From: Streptomyces umbrinus
GTDB taxonomy: Bacteria; Actinomycetota; Actinomycetes; Streptomycetales; Streptomycetaceae
Assembly (NCBI RefSeq): GCF_030817415.1
Contig: NZ_JAUSZI010000002.1
Coordinates: 10,577,501-10,641,500, forward strand
Direction of reading: 5' to 3'
DNA: 64,000 nt
Part shown: one piece after another, positions 1 to 8,699 of the stretch
Layout: the number at the start of each line of letters is the position of its first letter
How positions within the stretch are numbered: position 1 is the first letter of the stretch
The notes under the pieces: model-generated
Told to the model about the DNA's origin: nothing
What the model saw: the letters and a program-made list of their open reading frames with translations, nothing else
The model's database searches: none
Made by a program: the position numbers and the translations under genes

Positions 1-2
1 CG

Positions 3-1649
3 GGAGTGCTCCACCGTGACGTGAAGCCCGGCAACATCCTGCTCGACCGCTCCGGCCGGGTCGTCCTCACCGACTTCGGCATCGCGACGATGGACGACCC
101 GGGCGACGGCTCCGCCACCCATCTCACCCGCAGCGGCGAACTGGTCGGTTCCCTGGACTACCTGGCACCCGAGCGGGCGCAGGGCCATGAACCGGGTCCC
201 GCCTCCGACATCTGGGCCCTGGGCGCCACGCTGTATGCGGCCGTCGAGGGGGCCTCGCCGTTCCGGCGTACGTCGACCTGGTCCACGCTCACGGCGATCG
301 TGGTCGAACCGCTGCCGGAGCCGCAGCGCGCCGGACCGCTCGGTCCCGTCCTGCAGCAACTGATGCACAAGCAGCCGGAGTCCCGCCCGGACGCCGACGA
401 AGCGAGCCGCCTGCTGCAAGCGGTGGCGGACGCCACCACCAGCCCCGACTCGGCGACCACGGGCCTGCGCCCGCCCGCGCCCCGGCCGCGCGAGGCGACC
501 GAGCGGAGCGTGCCGGCGGTGCCGCCGGGCTTCGGCCCGCCGGAGTCGGGCGGCGCGGGCTTCGGACCCGCGGGCGAGCACAGGGCGGAAGCCGGGTCGT
601 TCGGCGGCTCCGCGCCCGGCGCTCCGGCGACGGGTCACTCAGGCTTCGGCGCCCCGGAACCGGCCGGGGCCGCGGGCCCGGGTGCAGGAGCAGCCGCGTT
701 CGGCGCAGCGGGCGTCGGCGGGACCGGGCCCGGAGCCTCCGGAGCCGGAGGAGGCCAGCCGGGGCCCGCAGGTCCGGCGACGGACGGGACGGGCGCCTCG
801 GCATCGCCTTCCGCGGCGAGCGGTTCCGGGCCCGGATTCCCGGACGCGGGCCCGACAGCACCCGGGGCCCAGCAGGCAGGCGGCCACGGCACCCCCTCGG
901 CCGTGGGCTCCTCCGCGCCACCCCCGATGGCCGGGCCGGGCTTCGGTCCGCCCGAGTCGATGGCTCAGCCCGCCGTTCCGGCCGGCCTCCGGCGCCATAA
1001 GGGCCGGGTCCTTCTCGCCGCCGCCGCGGTCACCGTCGTGCTGGCCGCGACCGGCGTCACCGTCGCTCTCATGAACGGCGGCGACGAGTCGAAGTCCACC
1101 GCCGGGCCCAGGGCCTCCCAGGGCGGCGACGCCACCCCGTCAGAGGGCGCGAGCCGTGGCTCGATCGACCTGTCGGACGACACCAAGCCCACGGAGCAGG
1201 GCGACAAGAAGGAGTCGGCGAAGCCGAGCGAGAAGCCGGATCGCACCGAGGACACCAAGCCCACGGACAAGGCATCGACTCCCTCGCCCGAGCCCAGCAA
1301 CGGCGGTACGACGGGCGGTGGTTCGGACGGCGGCACGACCGGTGGAGGCGGCGAGTCCAGCCCCGCCCCGGTCTGCCACGCCATCGGCGGCGGCAAGTAC
1401 AACTGCGAGGTCTGGAAGACGTCCAAGTCCTACACCGCGGCCGGCGCCGAGGCGGGCACTCTCAACGCGGGCACCAACTACTTCTACTGCCAGCAGAACC
1501 TCGGCCGCCGTGAGACCTACGGCGAGTGGACGAACGTCTGGTGGGCGAAGACCGACGACGACAGCGGCAACACGAACGTCTTCGTCAGCGACGTCTACAT
1601 CAAGGGCGGCGACAACGACGCGCCGGTCCCGGGGCTGCCGGTCTGCTGA
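3..1649 (+). CDS. Membrane serine/threonine protein kinase, 5'-truncated by window edge
   Basis: This is the C-terminal part of a eukaryotic-type Ser/Thr kinase; the N-lobe lies left of the window. The reading frame is already open at base 3 and enters the catalytic loop at once (HRDVKPGN), followed by the DFG motif and the APE-type motif in YLAPERAQG. After the kinase domain comes a long Ala/Gly/Pro-rich linker of about 170 residues, one hydrophobic membrane segment (LLAAAAVTVVLAATGVTVAL), a Lys/Glu/Thr/Ser-rich stalk and a C-terminal domain of about 90 residues with four cysteines (VCHAIGGGKYNCEVW, FYCQQN, final VC). By analogy with other Streptomyces receptor kinases the kinase is cytoplasmic and the tail is extracellular and senses an unknown ligand. 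No PASTA repeats are present. The 3' end overlaps the convergent gene by 55 bp. Confidence 0.93.
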   Translation, partial: GVLHRDVKPGNILLDRSGRVVLTDFGIATMDDPGDGSATHLTRSGELVGSLDYLAPERAQGHEPGPASDIWALGATLYAAVEGASPFRRTSTWSTLTAIVVEPLPEPQRAGPLGPVLQQLMHKQPESRPDADEASRLLQAVADATTSPDSATTGLRPPAPRPREATERSVPAVPPGFGPPESGGAGFGPAGEHRAEAGSFGGSAPGAPATGHSGFGAPEPAGAAGPGAGAAAFGAAGVGGTGPGASGAGGGQPGPAGPATDGTGASASPSAASGSGPGFPDAGPTAPGAQQAGGHGTPSAVGSSAPPPMAGPGFGPPESMAQPAVPAGLRRHKGRVLLAAAAVTVVLAATGVTVALMNGGDESKSTAGPRASQGGDATPSEGASRGSIDLSDDTKPTEQGDKKESAKPSEKPDRTEDTKPTDKASTPSPEPSNGGTTGGGSDGGTTGGGGESSPAPVCHAIGGGKYNCEVWKTSKSYTAAGAEAGTLNAGTNYFYCQQNLGRRETYGEWTNVWWAKTDDDSGNTNVFVSDVYIKGGDNDAPVPGLPVC

Positions 1650-2407
1650 CCGGGCAGGTACTTCTCCAGTCCGGAGGCCGTTGTCCACCCCTCCTCGGCG
1701 AACAGCCGGGTGCCCGCGGTGCACAGCCGCAGATCGCCGCGCGCCCGGGCACAGAACTCCTCGGGCGTGGCGCCGAACAGGTCCCGCAACCGCGGTGACC
1801 GGCCGAGGAGTTGGGTGAGCAGCGGCCGCTCGCCGGGATGCCTCAGCGGCGTCCCCGTACCGTCGTGGAGGACTCCGCGCCGGTTGACGTAGAGGTGGGC
1901 GCCGTCGAGCGCGGCGCCCGACTCCAACTCGATCCGGACGTCGGAGGCGGGCAGCGACACACGGTCGTACGCCCCCGCCGGCGCCGTGACGCCCTCGCTC
2001 GCGTCGACCGCCGCGAGTTGTGCGGGGTCCAGCCAGGTGATGAACAGCTCGCGGGTGTGCCCGGGTGCGCAGAAGGGCGACGCGGACACGTACCCCATCG
2101 CGCTGACGTGCGCCGAGACGCCCACCTCCAACCCGGTGACCCGCGCCTTCACCAGCGGGATCGGGGACGACAGCTCGTAATCCCGCATCTTGTGCCGGAG
2201 TTGCGCGGGGCAGGCGTTGGAGCCGACCGCGAGGACCGGGACGCGGCCCGGGAACGTGTGGCCGGTGAGGGGCAACAGCCGGTCCCCGTCCAGGAGTCCG
2301 GATTCCTCGGGCCAGGCGCCCGGATACGTCAGCGGACGGTCGCGTGGCGCCTCGGCCAGGCCGAGGGCTTCCAGCGTGCGGGCGGCGTACGGGTCGCGGG
2401 CCGTCAT
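1595..2407 (-). CDS. Conserved hypothetical protein, possible gamma-glutamylcyclotransferase-like fold
   Basis: A 270-residue protein of unknown function. The segment VPVLAVGSNACPAQL resembles the N-terminal YGSN turn of the gamma-glutamylcyclotransferase (BtrG/AIG2) fold, but I cannot see the usual catalytic glutamate with certainty, so this is only a fold suggestion. There is no signal peptide and no membrane segment. The ATG at 2407 starts right after the stop of the upstream LacI gene (2411), so the two are probably co-transcribed leftward. Its last 55 bases overlap the end of the convergent kinase gene; the final PG/S-rich residues may therefore be poorly conserved. Confidence 0.75.
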   Translation of the reverse strand: MTARDPYAARTLEALGLAEAPRDRPLTYPGAWPEESGLLDGDRLLPLTGHTFPGRVPVLAVGSNACPAQLRHKMRDYELSSPIPLVKARVTGLEVGVSAHVSAMGYVSASPFCAPGHTRELFITWLDPAQLAAVDASEGVTAPAGAYDRVSLPASDVRIELESGAALDGAHLYVNRRGVLHDGTGTPLRHPGERPLLTQLLGRSPRLRDLFGATPEEFCARARGDLRLCTAGTRLFAEEGWTTASGLEKYLPGQQTGSPGTGASLSPPLM

Positions 2408-2410
2408 GTG

Positions 2411-3475
2411 TCAGCCCGAGGGCGGCAGTTCGCCCGAGCCGCGGGTGATCAGACGCGTCGGGAGTTCGATGCGTTCGGGAAGGACGAGCGAGCCGTCGAG
2501 CTGACGGAAGAGGCGCTCCGCGGCGGTGCGGCCGAGCTGCGCGGCGTCCTGGGCGACGACGGTGACCCCGGGCTGGAGGAGGTCGGCGAGCTCGATGTCG
2601 TCGAAACCGACCAGGGCCACCGGGCGGGAACCCTCGGCGATGACGCGCACGGCCGTGACCGTCACACGGTTGTTGCCCGCGAAGATCGCCGTGACGGGGG
2701 AGGGGCCAGAAAGCATGTCCTCGGCCGCCTTGCGCACCCGCTGCGGGTCGGTGACGCCCAGGGACATCCAGGCGTCCTCCACCGGAATACCGGCGTCCTC
2801 CATGGCGGCGCGATAGCCGCGCAGACGCTCGGCGGAGGTGTGGATGCGCGGCATGTCACCGATGAACCCGATCCGGCGGTGGCCGTGCGCGATGAGGTGG
2901 GCGACGCCGTCGCGCGCACCGCCGAAGCTGTCGGAGAGCACGACGTCCGCGTCGATCTGTCCGGCGGGGCGGTCCACGAAGACCGTGGCGACACCCGCCT
3001 TTATCTCGGGCTCCAGATAGCGGTGGTCGTCACCGGCCGGGATGATCACGAGCCCGTCCACGCGACGCGCGCACAGCGCGAGGACCAGCTCCTGCTCGCG
3101 GTCCGGGTCCTCGGCGCTGGAGCCGTTGATCAACAGGGCGCCATGGGCGCGGGCCACTTCCTCGACCGCCCGGCTCAGCGGGCCGTAGAACGGGTCCGCC
3201 AGATCCTCCAGTACGAGGCCGATGCTCGCCGTACGCCCCTTGCGGAGCACCCGAGCGCTGTCGTTGCGCCGGAAGCCCAGCGCGTCGATCGCCTCCTGCA
3301 CCCGGCGCTCGGTGTCCGGGGTGACTCCTGGCTCGCCGTTGACTACACGCGATACCGTCTTCAGGCCGACTCCGGCACGCGCCGCGACGTCCTTCATCGT
3401 GGGACGGTTGCCGTAGCGGCTCTCGGTTCGGCGGGCGGTCTCGGCCACGATGCGCTGTCCTGTCCTGTAGTCCAT
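2411..3475 (-). CDS. LacI-family transcriptional regulator
   Basis: A 354-residue sugar-responsive repressor. The N-terminal HTH and hinge are clear (MKDVAARAGVGLKTVSRVVN, about residues 27-46), followed by a periplasmic-binding-protein-like effector domain with the usual GLVLEDLADPFYGPL start and the VDGLVIIP and VALVGFDDIELADLL motifs. I chose the ATG at 3475 (MDYRTGQR) because the frame upstream of it lacks family similarity. It is divergent from a ROK kinase gene 195 bp away, and a perfect LacI-type palindrome lies between them, so autoregulation and control of the kinase are likely. The neighbouring alpha-galactosidase gene could be a further target, but I found no clear copy of the operator in front of it. 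Confidence 0.93.
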   Translation of the reverse strand: MDYRTGQRIVAETARRTESRYGNRPTMKDVAARAGVGLKTVSRVVNGEPGVTPDTERRVQEAIDALGFRRNDSARVLRKGRTASIGLVLEDLADPFYGPLSRAVEEVARAHGALLINGSSAEDPDREQELVLALCARRVDGLVIIPAGDDHRYLEPEIKAGVATVFVDRPAGQIDADVVLSDSFGGARDGVAHLIAHGHRRIGFIGDMPRIHTSAERLRGYRAAMEDAGIPVEDAWMSLGVTDPQRVRKAAEDMLSGPSPVTAIFAGNNRVTVTAVRVIAEGSRPVALVGFDDIELADLLQPGVTVVAQDAAQLGRTAAERLFRQLDGSLVLPERIELPTRLITRGSGELPPSG

Positions 3476-3545
3476 GGGGCTGCGTCGGTCCTGAGGATGC
3501 TCGGTTGGTCGCCAGATCGGGGTGTGGCGTCGAGCATAGAGCCTG

Positions 3546-3557
3546 GACAACGTTGTC
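3546..3557. promoter_or_regulatory. LacI-family operator palindrome
   Basis: The perfect 12-bp palindrome GACAACGTTGTC, with the central CG typical of LacI/GalR operators, lies in the 195-bp gap between the divergent LacI and ROK genes. It is 70 bp before the LacI start and 112 bp before the ROK start. Binding by the adjacent LacI protein is inference. Confidence 0.75.
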
Positions 3558-3669
3558 AGATGCGGGAGAGACTGTCCATCGCAATCTCCGGCCTACCCTT
3601 CCTCACTGCGAGACCGGCCTGCCCTTTTCTCATGGTCCAAATGGGATCCAAACGGGAGAACTCACACTG

Positions 3670-4629
3670 ATGCACACCGACCTCGTGGCCGCGCTCGACA
3701 TCGGCGGCACCAAGATCGCCGGAGCGCTGGTGGACGGCCACGGCCGGATCCTGCTGCGCGCCCAGCGGCCGACGCCCGCGCAGGAGGGCGGCGAGACCGT
3801 CATGGCGGCCGTCGACGCCGTGCTCGGCGAACTGACCGTCTCGCCGCTGTGGAGCCGCGCCACGGCCATCGGCATCGGCAGCGCGGGCCCGGTGGACGCC
3901 TCGGCGGGCACCGTGAGCCCTGTGAACGTGCCCGGCTGGCGCGACTACCCCCTCGTCGAGCGGGTCCGGGCCGCCACGGCAGGGCTGCCCGTCGAGCTGA
4001 TCGGCGACGGAGTGGCGATCACCGCGGCCGAGCACTGGCAGGGCGCGGCCCGCGGACACGACAACGCGCTCTGCATGGTCGTCTCGACCGGTGTCGGAGG
4101 CGGTCTCGTCCTGGGCGGACAGCTGCACCCCGGACCCACCGGCAACGCCGGTCACATCGGCCACATCAGCGTGGAGCTCAACGGCGACCGCTGCCCGTGC
4201 GGGTCCCGCGGCTGTGTCGAGCGCATCGCGAGCGGCCCGAACATCGCGCGCCGCGCCATCGAGGGCGGCTGGCAGCCCGGGGTGGAGGGCGACACCTCGG
4301 CGGCCGCCGTGGCCGCCGCCGCCCGCGCCGGCGATCCCGTCGCGGTGGCGTCCTTCGAGCGTGCCGCCCAGGCCCTGGCCGCCGGAATCGCGGCGACCGC
4401 GACGCTGGTGGAGATCGACATCGCGGTGATTGGCGGGGGAGTGGGGAAGGCGGGTGACGTCCTGTTCACGCCGCTGCGTGCCGCGTTGCGCGACTACGCA
4501 ACCTTGTCGTTCGTGCAGCGGCTCACTGTGACGCCTGCGCAGATGGGGACGGATGCGGGGCTTGTGGGTGCGGCGGCCGCTGCGCTCAGCCGTAGGTCGA
4601 GCGCCACCACGGCGGTGGTTGGCGGCTGA
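3670..4629 (+). CDS. ROK-family sugar kinase / glucokinase-like
   Basis: A 319-residue cytoplasmic sugar kinase. The N-terminal ATP-binding motif DIGGTKIAG (about residues 9-17), the catalytic region around NVPGWRDYPL, and the ROK zinc motif CPCGSRGCVE followed by RIASG are all present. The family phosphorylates glucose, N-acetylglucosamine or N-acetylmannosamine; the substrate here cannot be read from sequence. The ATG at 3670 is chosen because homology begins there and GGGAG lies shortly upstream; the open frame further upstream is promoter DNA containing the LacI operator. It is divergent from the LacI gene and convergent with the alpha-galactosidase, so a galactoside or hexose utilisation role is plausible. 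Confidence 0.92.
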   Translation: MHTDLVAALDIGGTKIAGALVDGHGRILLRAQRPTPAQEGGETVMAAVDAVLGELTVSPLWSRATAIGIGSAGPVDASAGTVSPVNVPGWRDYPLVERVRAATAGLPVELIGDGVAITAAEHWQGAARGHDNALCMVVSTGVGGGLVLGGQLHPGPTGNAGHIGHISVELNGDRCPCGSRGCVERIASGPNIARRAIEGGWQPGVEGDTSAAAVAAAARAGDPVAVASFERAAQALAAGIAATATLVEIDIAVIGGGVGKAGDVLFTPLRAALRDYATLSFVQRLTVTPAQMGTDAGLVGAAAAALSRRSSATTAVVGG

Positions 4630-4681
4630 GCCGCCCCCTGTGGTTCGGGTGGGGATTCGATCCGAGCGTTGTTGTGTGGCG

Positions 4682-4764
4682 GCCGGTGGGGGCTTGTCGC
4701 GCAGTTCCCCGCGCCCCCAGGTGTCTCGGGGCGCGGGGAAGCTGATTGGTCGGCCCCCACCGGC
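4682..4764. terminator. Streptomyces-type palindromic bidirectional terminator
   Basis: A nested stem lies between the convergent ROK and GH27 genes. The outer arms GCCGGTGGGGGC (4682-4693) and GCCCCCACCGGC (4753-4764) match perfectly, and the inner arms CAGTTCCCCGCGCCCC (about 4702-4717) and GGGGCGCGGGGAAGCTG (about 4728-4744) are near perfect. The inner element (GCAGTTCCCCGCGCCCC) is a very common intergenic palindrome of Streptomyces chromosomes. Confidence 0.85.
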
Positions 4765-4785
4765 CCGCAGTGGGGTGGGCTGGTG

Positions 4786-6852
4786 TCAGCAGGTGAGTCG
4801 GGTGTCTGCCCAGTCGCCGTGGTCCGAGGTGATTCCGTCTCCGCCGTCCGTGACGACGAGGCGGATGACCTGGGCGCCGCTCACGTCGGCCGAAAGGGCC
4901 TGTACTGGCTGGGCGTTGGTGAGGACGCCGGTCGAGGCCACCTTTGTGCCGTCGGCCCAGATCTCGAAGGCGACGGACCCGTCCGTGCCCTCCTCGTCGT
5001 CCACACCGACCTTCGCGGTGACGGTCTCGCAGGCCTTGCCCGTGTAGTACTCGACGGTGCTCTCCGCATGGACGCCGAGCCCGGTGGCGTAGACGACGCC
5101 GTTGATCGTGATCGGGGTGCCGTCGCCCGCATCGCTCTCGCCGTTGCTGGTGTTGCGCTCGACGGGCCCCCAGCCGTTGGTCGTCGAGAGCCAGGGGAGG
5201 TCACCGAGGTTCGAAGCGCCCGAGGGCGGGGCCACCACGACGGACGCCGTCAGCGGCAGCACGCTCTCGGCCCGCACCCCGTTCGGCGAGCGGTAAGTCG
5301 CCTTCAGCGTCAGCTCGTACGACCCCGCGGGCGTGCTCGCCGGCGCGGTCACCGTCCACTTGGTGCGCAGCGCCCTGCCGGTCGGGAGGGAGCCGGTCGT
5401 GGTGGGCGACTTGGCCTTCACCTTCCAGCCCTGGGGTCCGCTCACGGAGACGGAGACGCGCTTCGCGGGGGTGCGGCCCAGGTCGGTGACCGAGGTCGTC
5501 AGGGCGGTCGGCGTGCCCGCCTCGATCAACGTGCTGCCGTCCAGGCCGAGTTCGACGGCGGGCGGGTACTTGGCCCAGCGGCCGTCCGTCGAGACGCGTA
5601 CGAGGACCGTGCCGTGGGGCGGGACGGTCGCCGAGATCGCGCCCGCCGTGTTGTAGCTCTTGTGCTGCCACAGGTCGCGCAGCGTGTAGGCGTCCGCCTC
5701 GGGCAGTCCGACGGCCTTCGCGGTCGTGGCGATGCGCTGGGCGCTGCCGGTCTCGTTGAAGAGGGCGACCGTGCGGCTGCCGTCCTTCATCTCCTTGGCG
5801 ACGACCCAGCGGCCGCCCTCGGAGGAGAGCACCGCGCCCTGCTTGCCGAGCGGGTCCTGGTCGACCGCGATGACCTCCTTGTTGCCGAGGATGTCGAAGG
5901 TCTCCTCGGGGACGGAGCGCAGGTCCGAGCCGATGAGCAGCGGCGCGGCCATGATCGACCACATCGAGAAGTGTGTGCGGTACTCGGTGTCCGTCATGCC
6001 GCCGTTGCCGACCTCCAGCATGTCGGGGTCGTTCCAGCGCCCGGGACCCGCGTACTGCGTGAGCGGCAGGTTCTGCTTCATGATCGAGAGCATCGAGCCC
6101 CAGTTGTCGCTGATGTCCCCGGTCGTACGCCACAGTTGGCCGACGTCGGCCGCCCACTCCCAGGGCTTGTTCTCGCCCCACTCGCAGATGCTGTAGACGA
6201 TGGGGCGGCCGGTCGACTCGGAGGCGGCCTTCAGGGCGTCACGCATCGTCGTGTACCGCTGCTTGGCGTCCACGCCCTGGTTGTTGCAGTTGTCGTACTT
6301 CAGGTAGTCGACACCCCAGTCCGCGAACTGCTGGGCGTCGCTGTACTCGTGGCCGAGCGCACCCGGGAAGCCGGCGTCGTTGCACGTCTTCGTGCCCGCG
6401 CTGGTGTAGATGCCGAGCTTGAGTCCCTTGCCGTGCACGTAGTCCGCGACCGCCTTGATCCCGCCCGGGAATCGGACCGGGTCGGGCACCAGCTTGCCGT
6501 TCGCGTCACGGGCGGGCAGCGCCCAGCAGTCGTCCAGGTTGACGTACTCGTATCCGGCCTCCTTGAGCCCCTTGGCTACGAAGATGTCCGCGATCCCCTT
6601 GACCATCTCCTCGTTGAACTCCGCACGGCAGTGCGTGGAGTTCCAGTTGTTGAAGCCCATGGGCGGGGTGAGGGCGAGACCTTCGGCCGGGGCGGGTGCG
6701 GCCGGTGCTGCCGGAGTTCCGGCCGAGGTTCCGGCCGGTGTCTGCGCGTTGGCGGCCGGGGCCGGCCCGGTCAGCCCCAAGGTGCCGAGCAGCCCTGCGG
6801 TGAGCGCTCCGACCACTCTTCGGCGAGTCGTGCGGGTGAGAAAGTGACGCAT
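4786..6852 (-). CDS. Secreted GH27 alpha-galactosidase with C-terminal NPCBM domain
   Basis: A 688-residue extracellular glycosidase. The N-terminus has an Arg-rich stretch (RTTRRRVVGALTAG) and a hydrophobic core ending near APAANA, which fits a Tat- or Sec-type signal peptide. The catalytic GH27 barrel starts at LTPPMGFNNWN (about residue 61). The nucleophile motif YLKYDNC puts Asp at about 187, and the acid/base motif is RWNDPDML (about 272-279). A beta-sandwich domain follows, then an NEW3-like stalk (SVSGPQGWKVKAKSPTT) and an NPCBM carbohydrate-binding domain (GLGVHAESTVEYYTG to the end). It should hydrolyse terminal alpha-galactosides. It is convergent with the ROK kinase and separated from it by a strong terminator. 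Confidence 0.95.
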   Translation of the reverse strand: MRHFLTRTTRRRVVGALTAGLLGTLGLTGPAPAANAQTPAGTSAGTPAAPAAPAPAEGLALTPPMGFNNWNSTHCRAEFNEEMVKGIADIFVAKGLKEAGYEYVNLDDCWALPARDANGKLVPDPVRFPGGIKAVADYVHGKGLKLGIYTSAGTKTCNDAGFPGALGHEYSDAQQFADWGVDYLKYDNCNNQGVDAKQRYTTMRDALKAASESTGRPIVYSICEWGENKPWEWAADVGQLWRTTGDISDNWGSMLSIMKQNLPLTQYAGPGRWNDPDMLEVGNGGMTDTEYRTHFSMWSIMAAPLLIGSDLRSVPEETFDILGNKEVIAVDQDPLGKQGAVLSSEGGRWVVAKEMKDGSRTVALFNETGSAQRIATTAKAVGLPEADAYTLRDLWQHKSYNTAGAISATVPPHGTVLVRVSTDGRWAKYPPAVELGLDGSTLIEAGTPTALTTSVTDLGRTPAKRVSVSVSGPQGWKVKAKSPTTTGSLPTGRALRTKWTVTAPASTPAGSYELTLKATYRSPNGVRAESVLPLTASVVVAPPSGASNLGDLPWLSTTNGWGPVERNTSNGESDAGDGTPITINGVVYATGLGVHAESTVEYYTGKACETVTAKVGVDDEEGTDGSVAFEIWADGTKVASTGVLTNAQPVQALSADVSGAQVIRLVVTDGGDGITSDHGDWADTRLTC

Positions 6853-7213
6853 CGTTACGTCCTCCGTACTCGCGAAAGGTTGGATGTCTTCATGTCCGCG
6901 TCATCCGTGCGCGTTTACGGTAGGACCTGTCGCACTGTGGTGGAAGAGGTGCGGTAACGTTTGTTCGATATCCCGTCAAAACCCTAGACGATGCTCTCAC
7001 TAGGGAATGGGATTCAAGCCTCGCGTGTGTTTGTGTTGAGTTGTGCCCCACGGCGGGAGTGGCGGCATGGCTATCGCTCAAGGAGCCCGTGGTGCCCGGA
7101 AGTGCGGCGGGACATCGGATGTCCCCGCGAAATCTCCTGTGTGGCGCGGCCGTGCCGCGGAACGACGGAAAGGCCGACCGTGACCCATGGGCGGGTCGGC
7201 AGTTGAACCGGGC
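6853..7213. promoter_or_regulatory. Intergenic region upstream of alpha-galactosidase
   Basis: This 361-bp gap holds the promoters of the divergent alpha-galactosidase and small secreted protein genes. On the minus strand a TTGACG hexamer (6979-6974) with a 17-bp spacer leads to a poor -10 hexamer TACCGC (6956-6951). An inverted repeat CCCTAG/CTAGGG is at 6982-6987 and 7000-7005 and could be an operator. No convincing ORF or RNA gene is visible. Confidence 0.35.
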
Positions 7214-7411
7214 ATGAAGAAGCGCAGCATGCTCGCCATCGCCTCCCTCGCCGCCGGATTCGTGGTCGCGGCCGTCACGCCGTCCCACTCCGCGGAGGGT
7301 GGCGACGCCCTCGGCAGCCTCGACGTACAGAACACGCTCAGCAGCCTCGACCAGACGATCAGCGACGGCAGTCTGGCCACGGACGACAAGCCCGAGGAGC
7401 AGCGGGGCTGA
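7214..7411 (+). CDS. Small secreted protein, function unknown
   Basis: A 65-residue protein starting at the ATG in MKKRSMLAIASL. A signal peptide is obvious: two lysines and an arginine, the hydrophobic core MLAIASLAAGFVVAAV, and a likely cleavage site after THPSHSA-like residues (TPSHSA). The mature part is only about 40 residues, acidic, and ends in DDKPEEQRG. I do not recognise a family. The upstream GTG/ATG codons in the same frame (from 7187) would place charged residues in front of the signal and are less likely. A strong hairpin terminator follows within 30 bp, which supports this being a real monocistronic gene. Confidence 0.7.
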   Translation: MKKRSMLAIASLAAGFVVAAVTPSHSAEGGDALGSLDVQNTLSSLDQTISDGSLATDDKPEEQRG

Positions 7412-7440
7412 CCCACGAGTCAGGACCGTCCCGACCATCA

Positions 7441-7463
7441 GCCCGGCCCGTCGAGGGCCGGGC
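7441..7463 (+). terminator. Rho-independent-type hairpin terminator
   Basis: A perfect 9-bp GC stem, GCCCGGCCC (7441-7449) and GGGCCGGGC (7455-7463), with a 5-nt loop is followed by TTT. It sits 30 bp after the stop of the small secreted protein gene and before the kinase/NUDIX gene. Confidence 0.8.
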
Positions 7464-7566
7464 TTTCGCATGCGTCCGACCCGTCGAACGCGACCTCTTC
7501 AGGGCCTGGTTTCCGTGGCAGGGTGGAGCGGGCAAGCCTCAGGGGGCCAACAGCAGAGGGGGAACC

Positions 7567-8607
7567 GTGATCGTTTGGATCAACGGTGCGTTCGGTGCGG
7601 GGAAGACCACCACCGCACGGGAACTGATCGACCTGATCCCGAACAGCACACTCTTCGACCCCGAGCTCATCGGCGCCGGGCTGACGCGGCTCCTGCCCGC
7701 CAAGCGCCTCGCCGAGGTCGGCGACTTCCAGGACCTGCCGATCTGGCGACGGCTCGTGGTCGACACCGCGGCCGCGATGCTCGCCGAGCTCGGGGGCGTA
7801 CTCGTGGTCCCCATGACGCTGCTCCGCCAGGACTACCGTGACGAGATTTTCGGCGGACTCGCATCCCGCAGGATCGCGGTACGCCATGTGCTTCTCGCCC
7901 CGGCGGAAACGATCCTGCGCGAGCGAATAGCCGACCGGGAGGTCCCGCCGGACCTCCCCGACGGGGAGATACGGGTGCGGCAGTGGTCGTACGACCACAT
8001 CGAGCCGTACCACGCCGCCCTCGCCGGCTGGCTCACCGCCGACGCCCACCCGGTCGACACCAGCGCGCTCACCCCGTACGAGGCCGCCGTGCGCATCGCC
8101 GGGGCCGTGAGCGGCGGAACCGTCCCCGTCTGCGACATCGTGCAGACCCCCGAGCCCACCTCGGAGACCGTCGCCGCGGGCGTACTCCTCTTCGACGAGC
8201 AGGACCGGGTGCTGCTCGTCGACCCGACCTACAAGGCCGGCTGGGAGTTCCCGGGCGGCGTCGTCGAATCCGGCGAGGCGCCCGCGCGCGCGGGCATCCG
8301 CGAGGTCGCCGAGGAGACGGGCATCCAACTCGTCGACGTACCCAGCCTGTTGGTCGTCGACTGGGAGCCACCGGTACCTCCCGCCTACGGCGGACTGCGT
8401 CTCCTCTACGACGGCGGCCGGCTCGACGGCGACGAGGCCCGGCGGATGCTGCTGCCGGGCCCCGAACTGCGCGCCTGGCGCTTCGTCACCGAGGAGGAGG
8501 CGGCCGGACTGCTGCCGCCCGTCCGCTACGAGCGCCTGCGCTGGGCACTACGCGCACGGGAGCGGGGAGCCGCGCTGTACCTGGAGGCCGGGGTGCCCAA
8601 GGGGTAG
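7567..8607 (+). CDS. P-loop AAA/shikimate-kinase-like domain fused to NUDIX hydrolase
   Basis: A 346-residue two-domain protein. Residues 1-180 form a P-loop NTPase of the small-kinase type: Walker A GAFGAGKTT at residues 7-15, and a Walker B-like strand GVLVVPM, with an Arg-rich lid REVPPD. From about residue 200 a NUDIX domain follows, with a good Nudix box GGVVESGEAPARAGIREVAE plus ETGI. NUDIX domains hydrolyse nucleoside diphosphates linked to X; the N-terminal domain probably phosphorylates a small molecule. The fusion suggests that both act on the same nucleotide-like metabolite. It starts with GTG at 7567 after an AGAGGGGG Shine-Dalgarno sequence. It is convergent with the M20 peptidase and has a shared terminator. 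Confidence 0.88.
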   Translation: MIVWINGAFGAGKTTTARELIDLIPNSTLFDPELIGAGLTRLLPAKRLAEVGDFQDLPIWRRLVVDTAAAMLAELGGVLVVPMTLLRQDYRDEIFGGLASRRIAVRHVLLAPAETILRERIADREVPPDLPDGEIRVRQWSYDHIEPYHAALAGWLTADAHPVDTSALTPYEAAVRIAGAVSGGTVPVCDIVQTPEPTSETVAAGVLLFDEQDRVLLVDPTYKAGWEFPGGVVESGEAPARAGIREVAEETGIQLVDVPSLLVVDWEPPVPPAYGGLRLLYDGGRLDGDEARRMLLPGPELRAWRFVTEEEAAGLLPPVRYERLRWALRARERGAALYLEAGVPKG

Positions 8608-8648
8608 CTGTCCCGGCGACGGTGGGGGGGCGAAGGGCGTACGAGGGA

Positions 8649-8688
8649 CGACTGGCGTGCCCCGGTTGTGTGTGGGGCACGCCAGTCG
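8649..8688. terminator. Bidirectional hairpin terminator
   Basis: Perfect 15-bp arms, CGACTGGCGTGCCCC (8649-8663) and GGGGCACGCCAGTCG (8674-8688), with a 10-nt loop lie between the convergent NUDIX-fusion and M20 genes. Confidence 0.85.
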
Positions 8689-8699
8689 GACCGACTCGC

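Noticed and set aside
1811..3670. 619-codon plus-strand ORF across the hypothetical and LacI genes
   Set aside because: It is antisense to two well-supported genes, has Arg/Gly/Val-rich low-complexity translation and no recognisable domain; it is a GC-rich shadow frame.
4669..6957. 762-codon plus-strand ORF
   Set aside because: Antisense to the GH27 gene; composition typical of a reversed high-GC codon frame.
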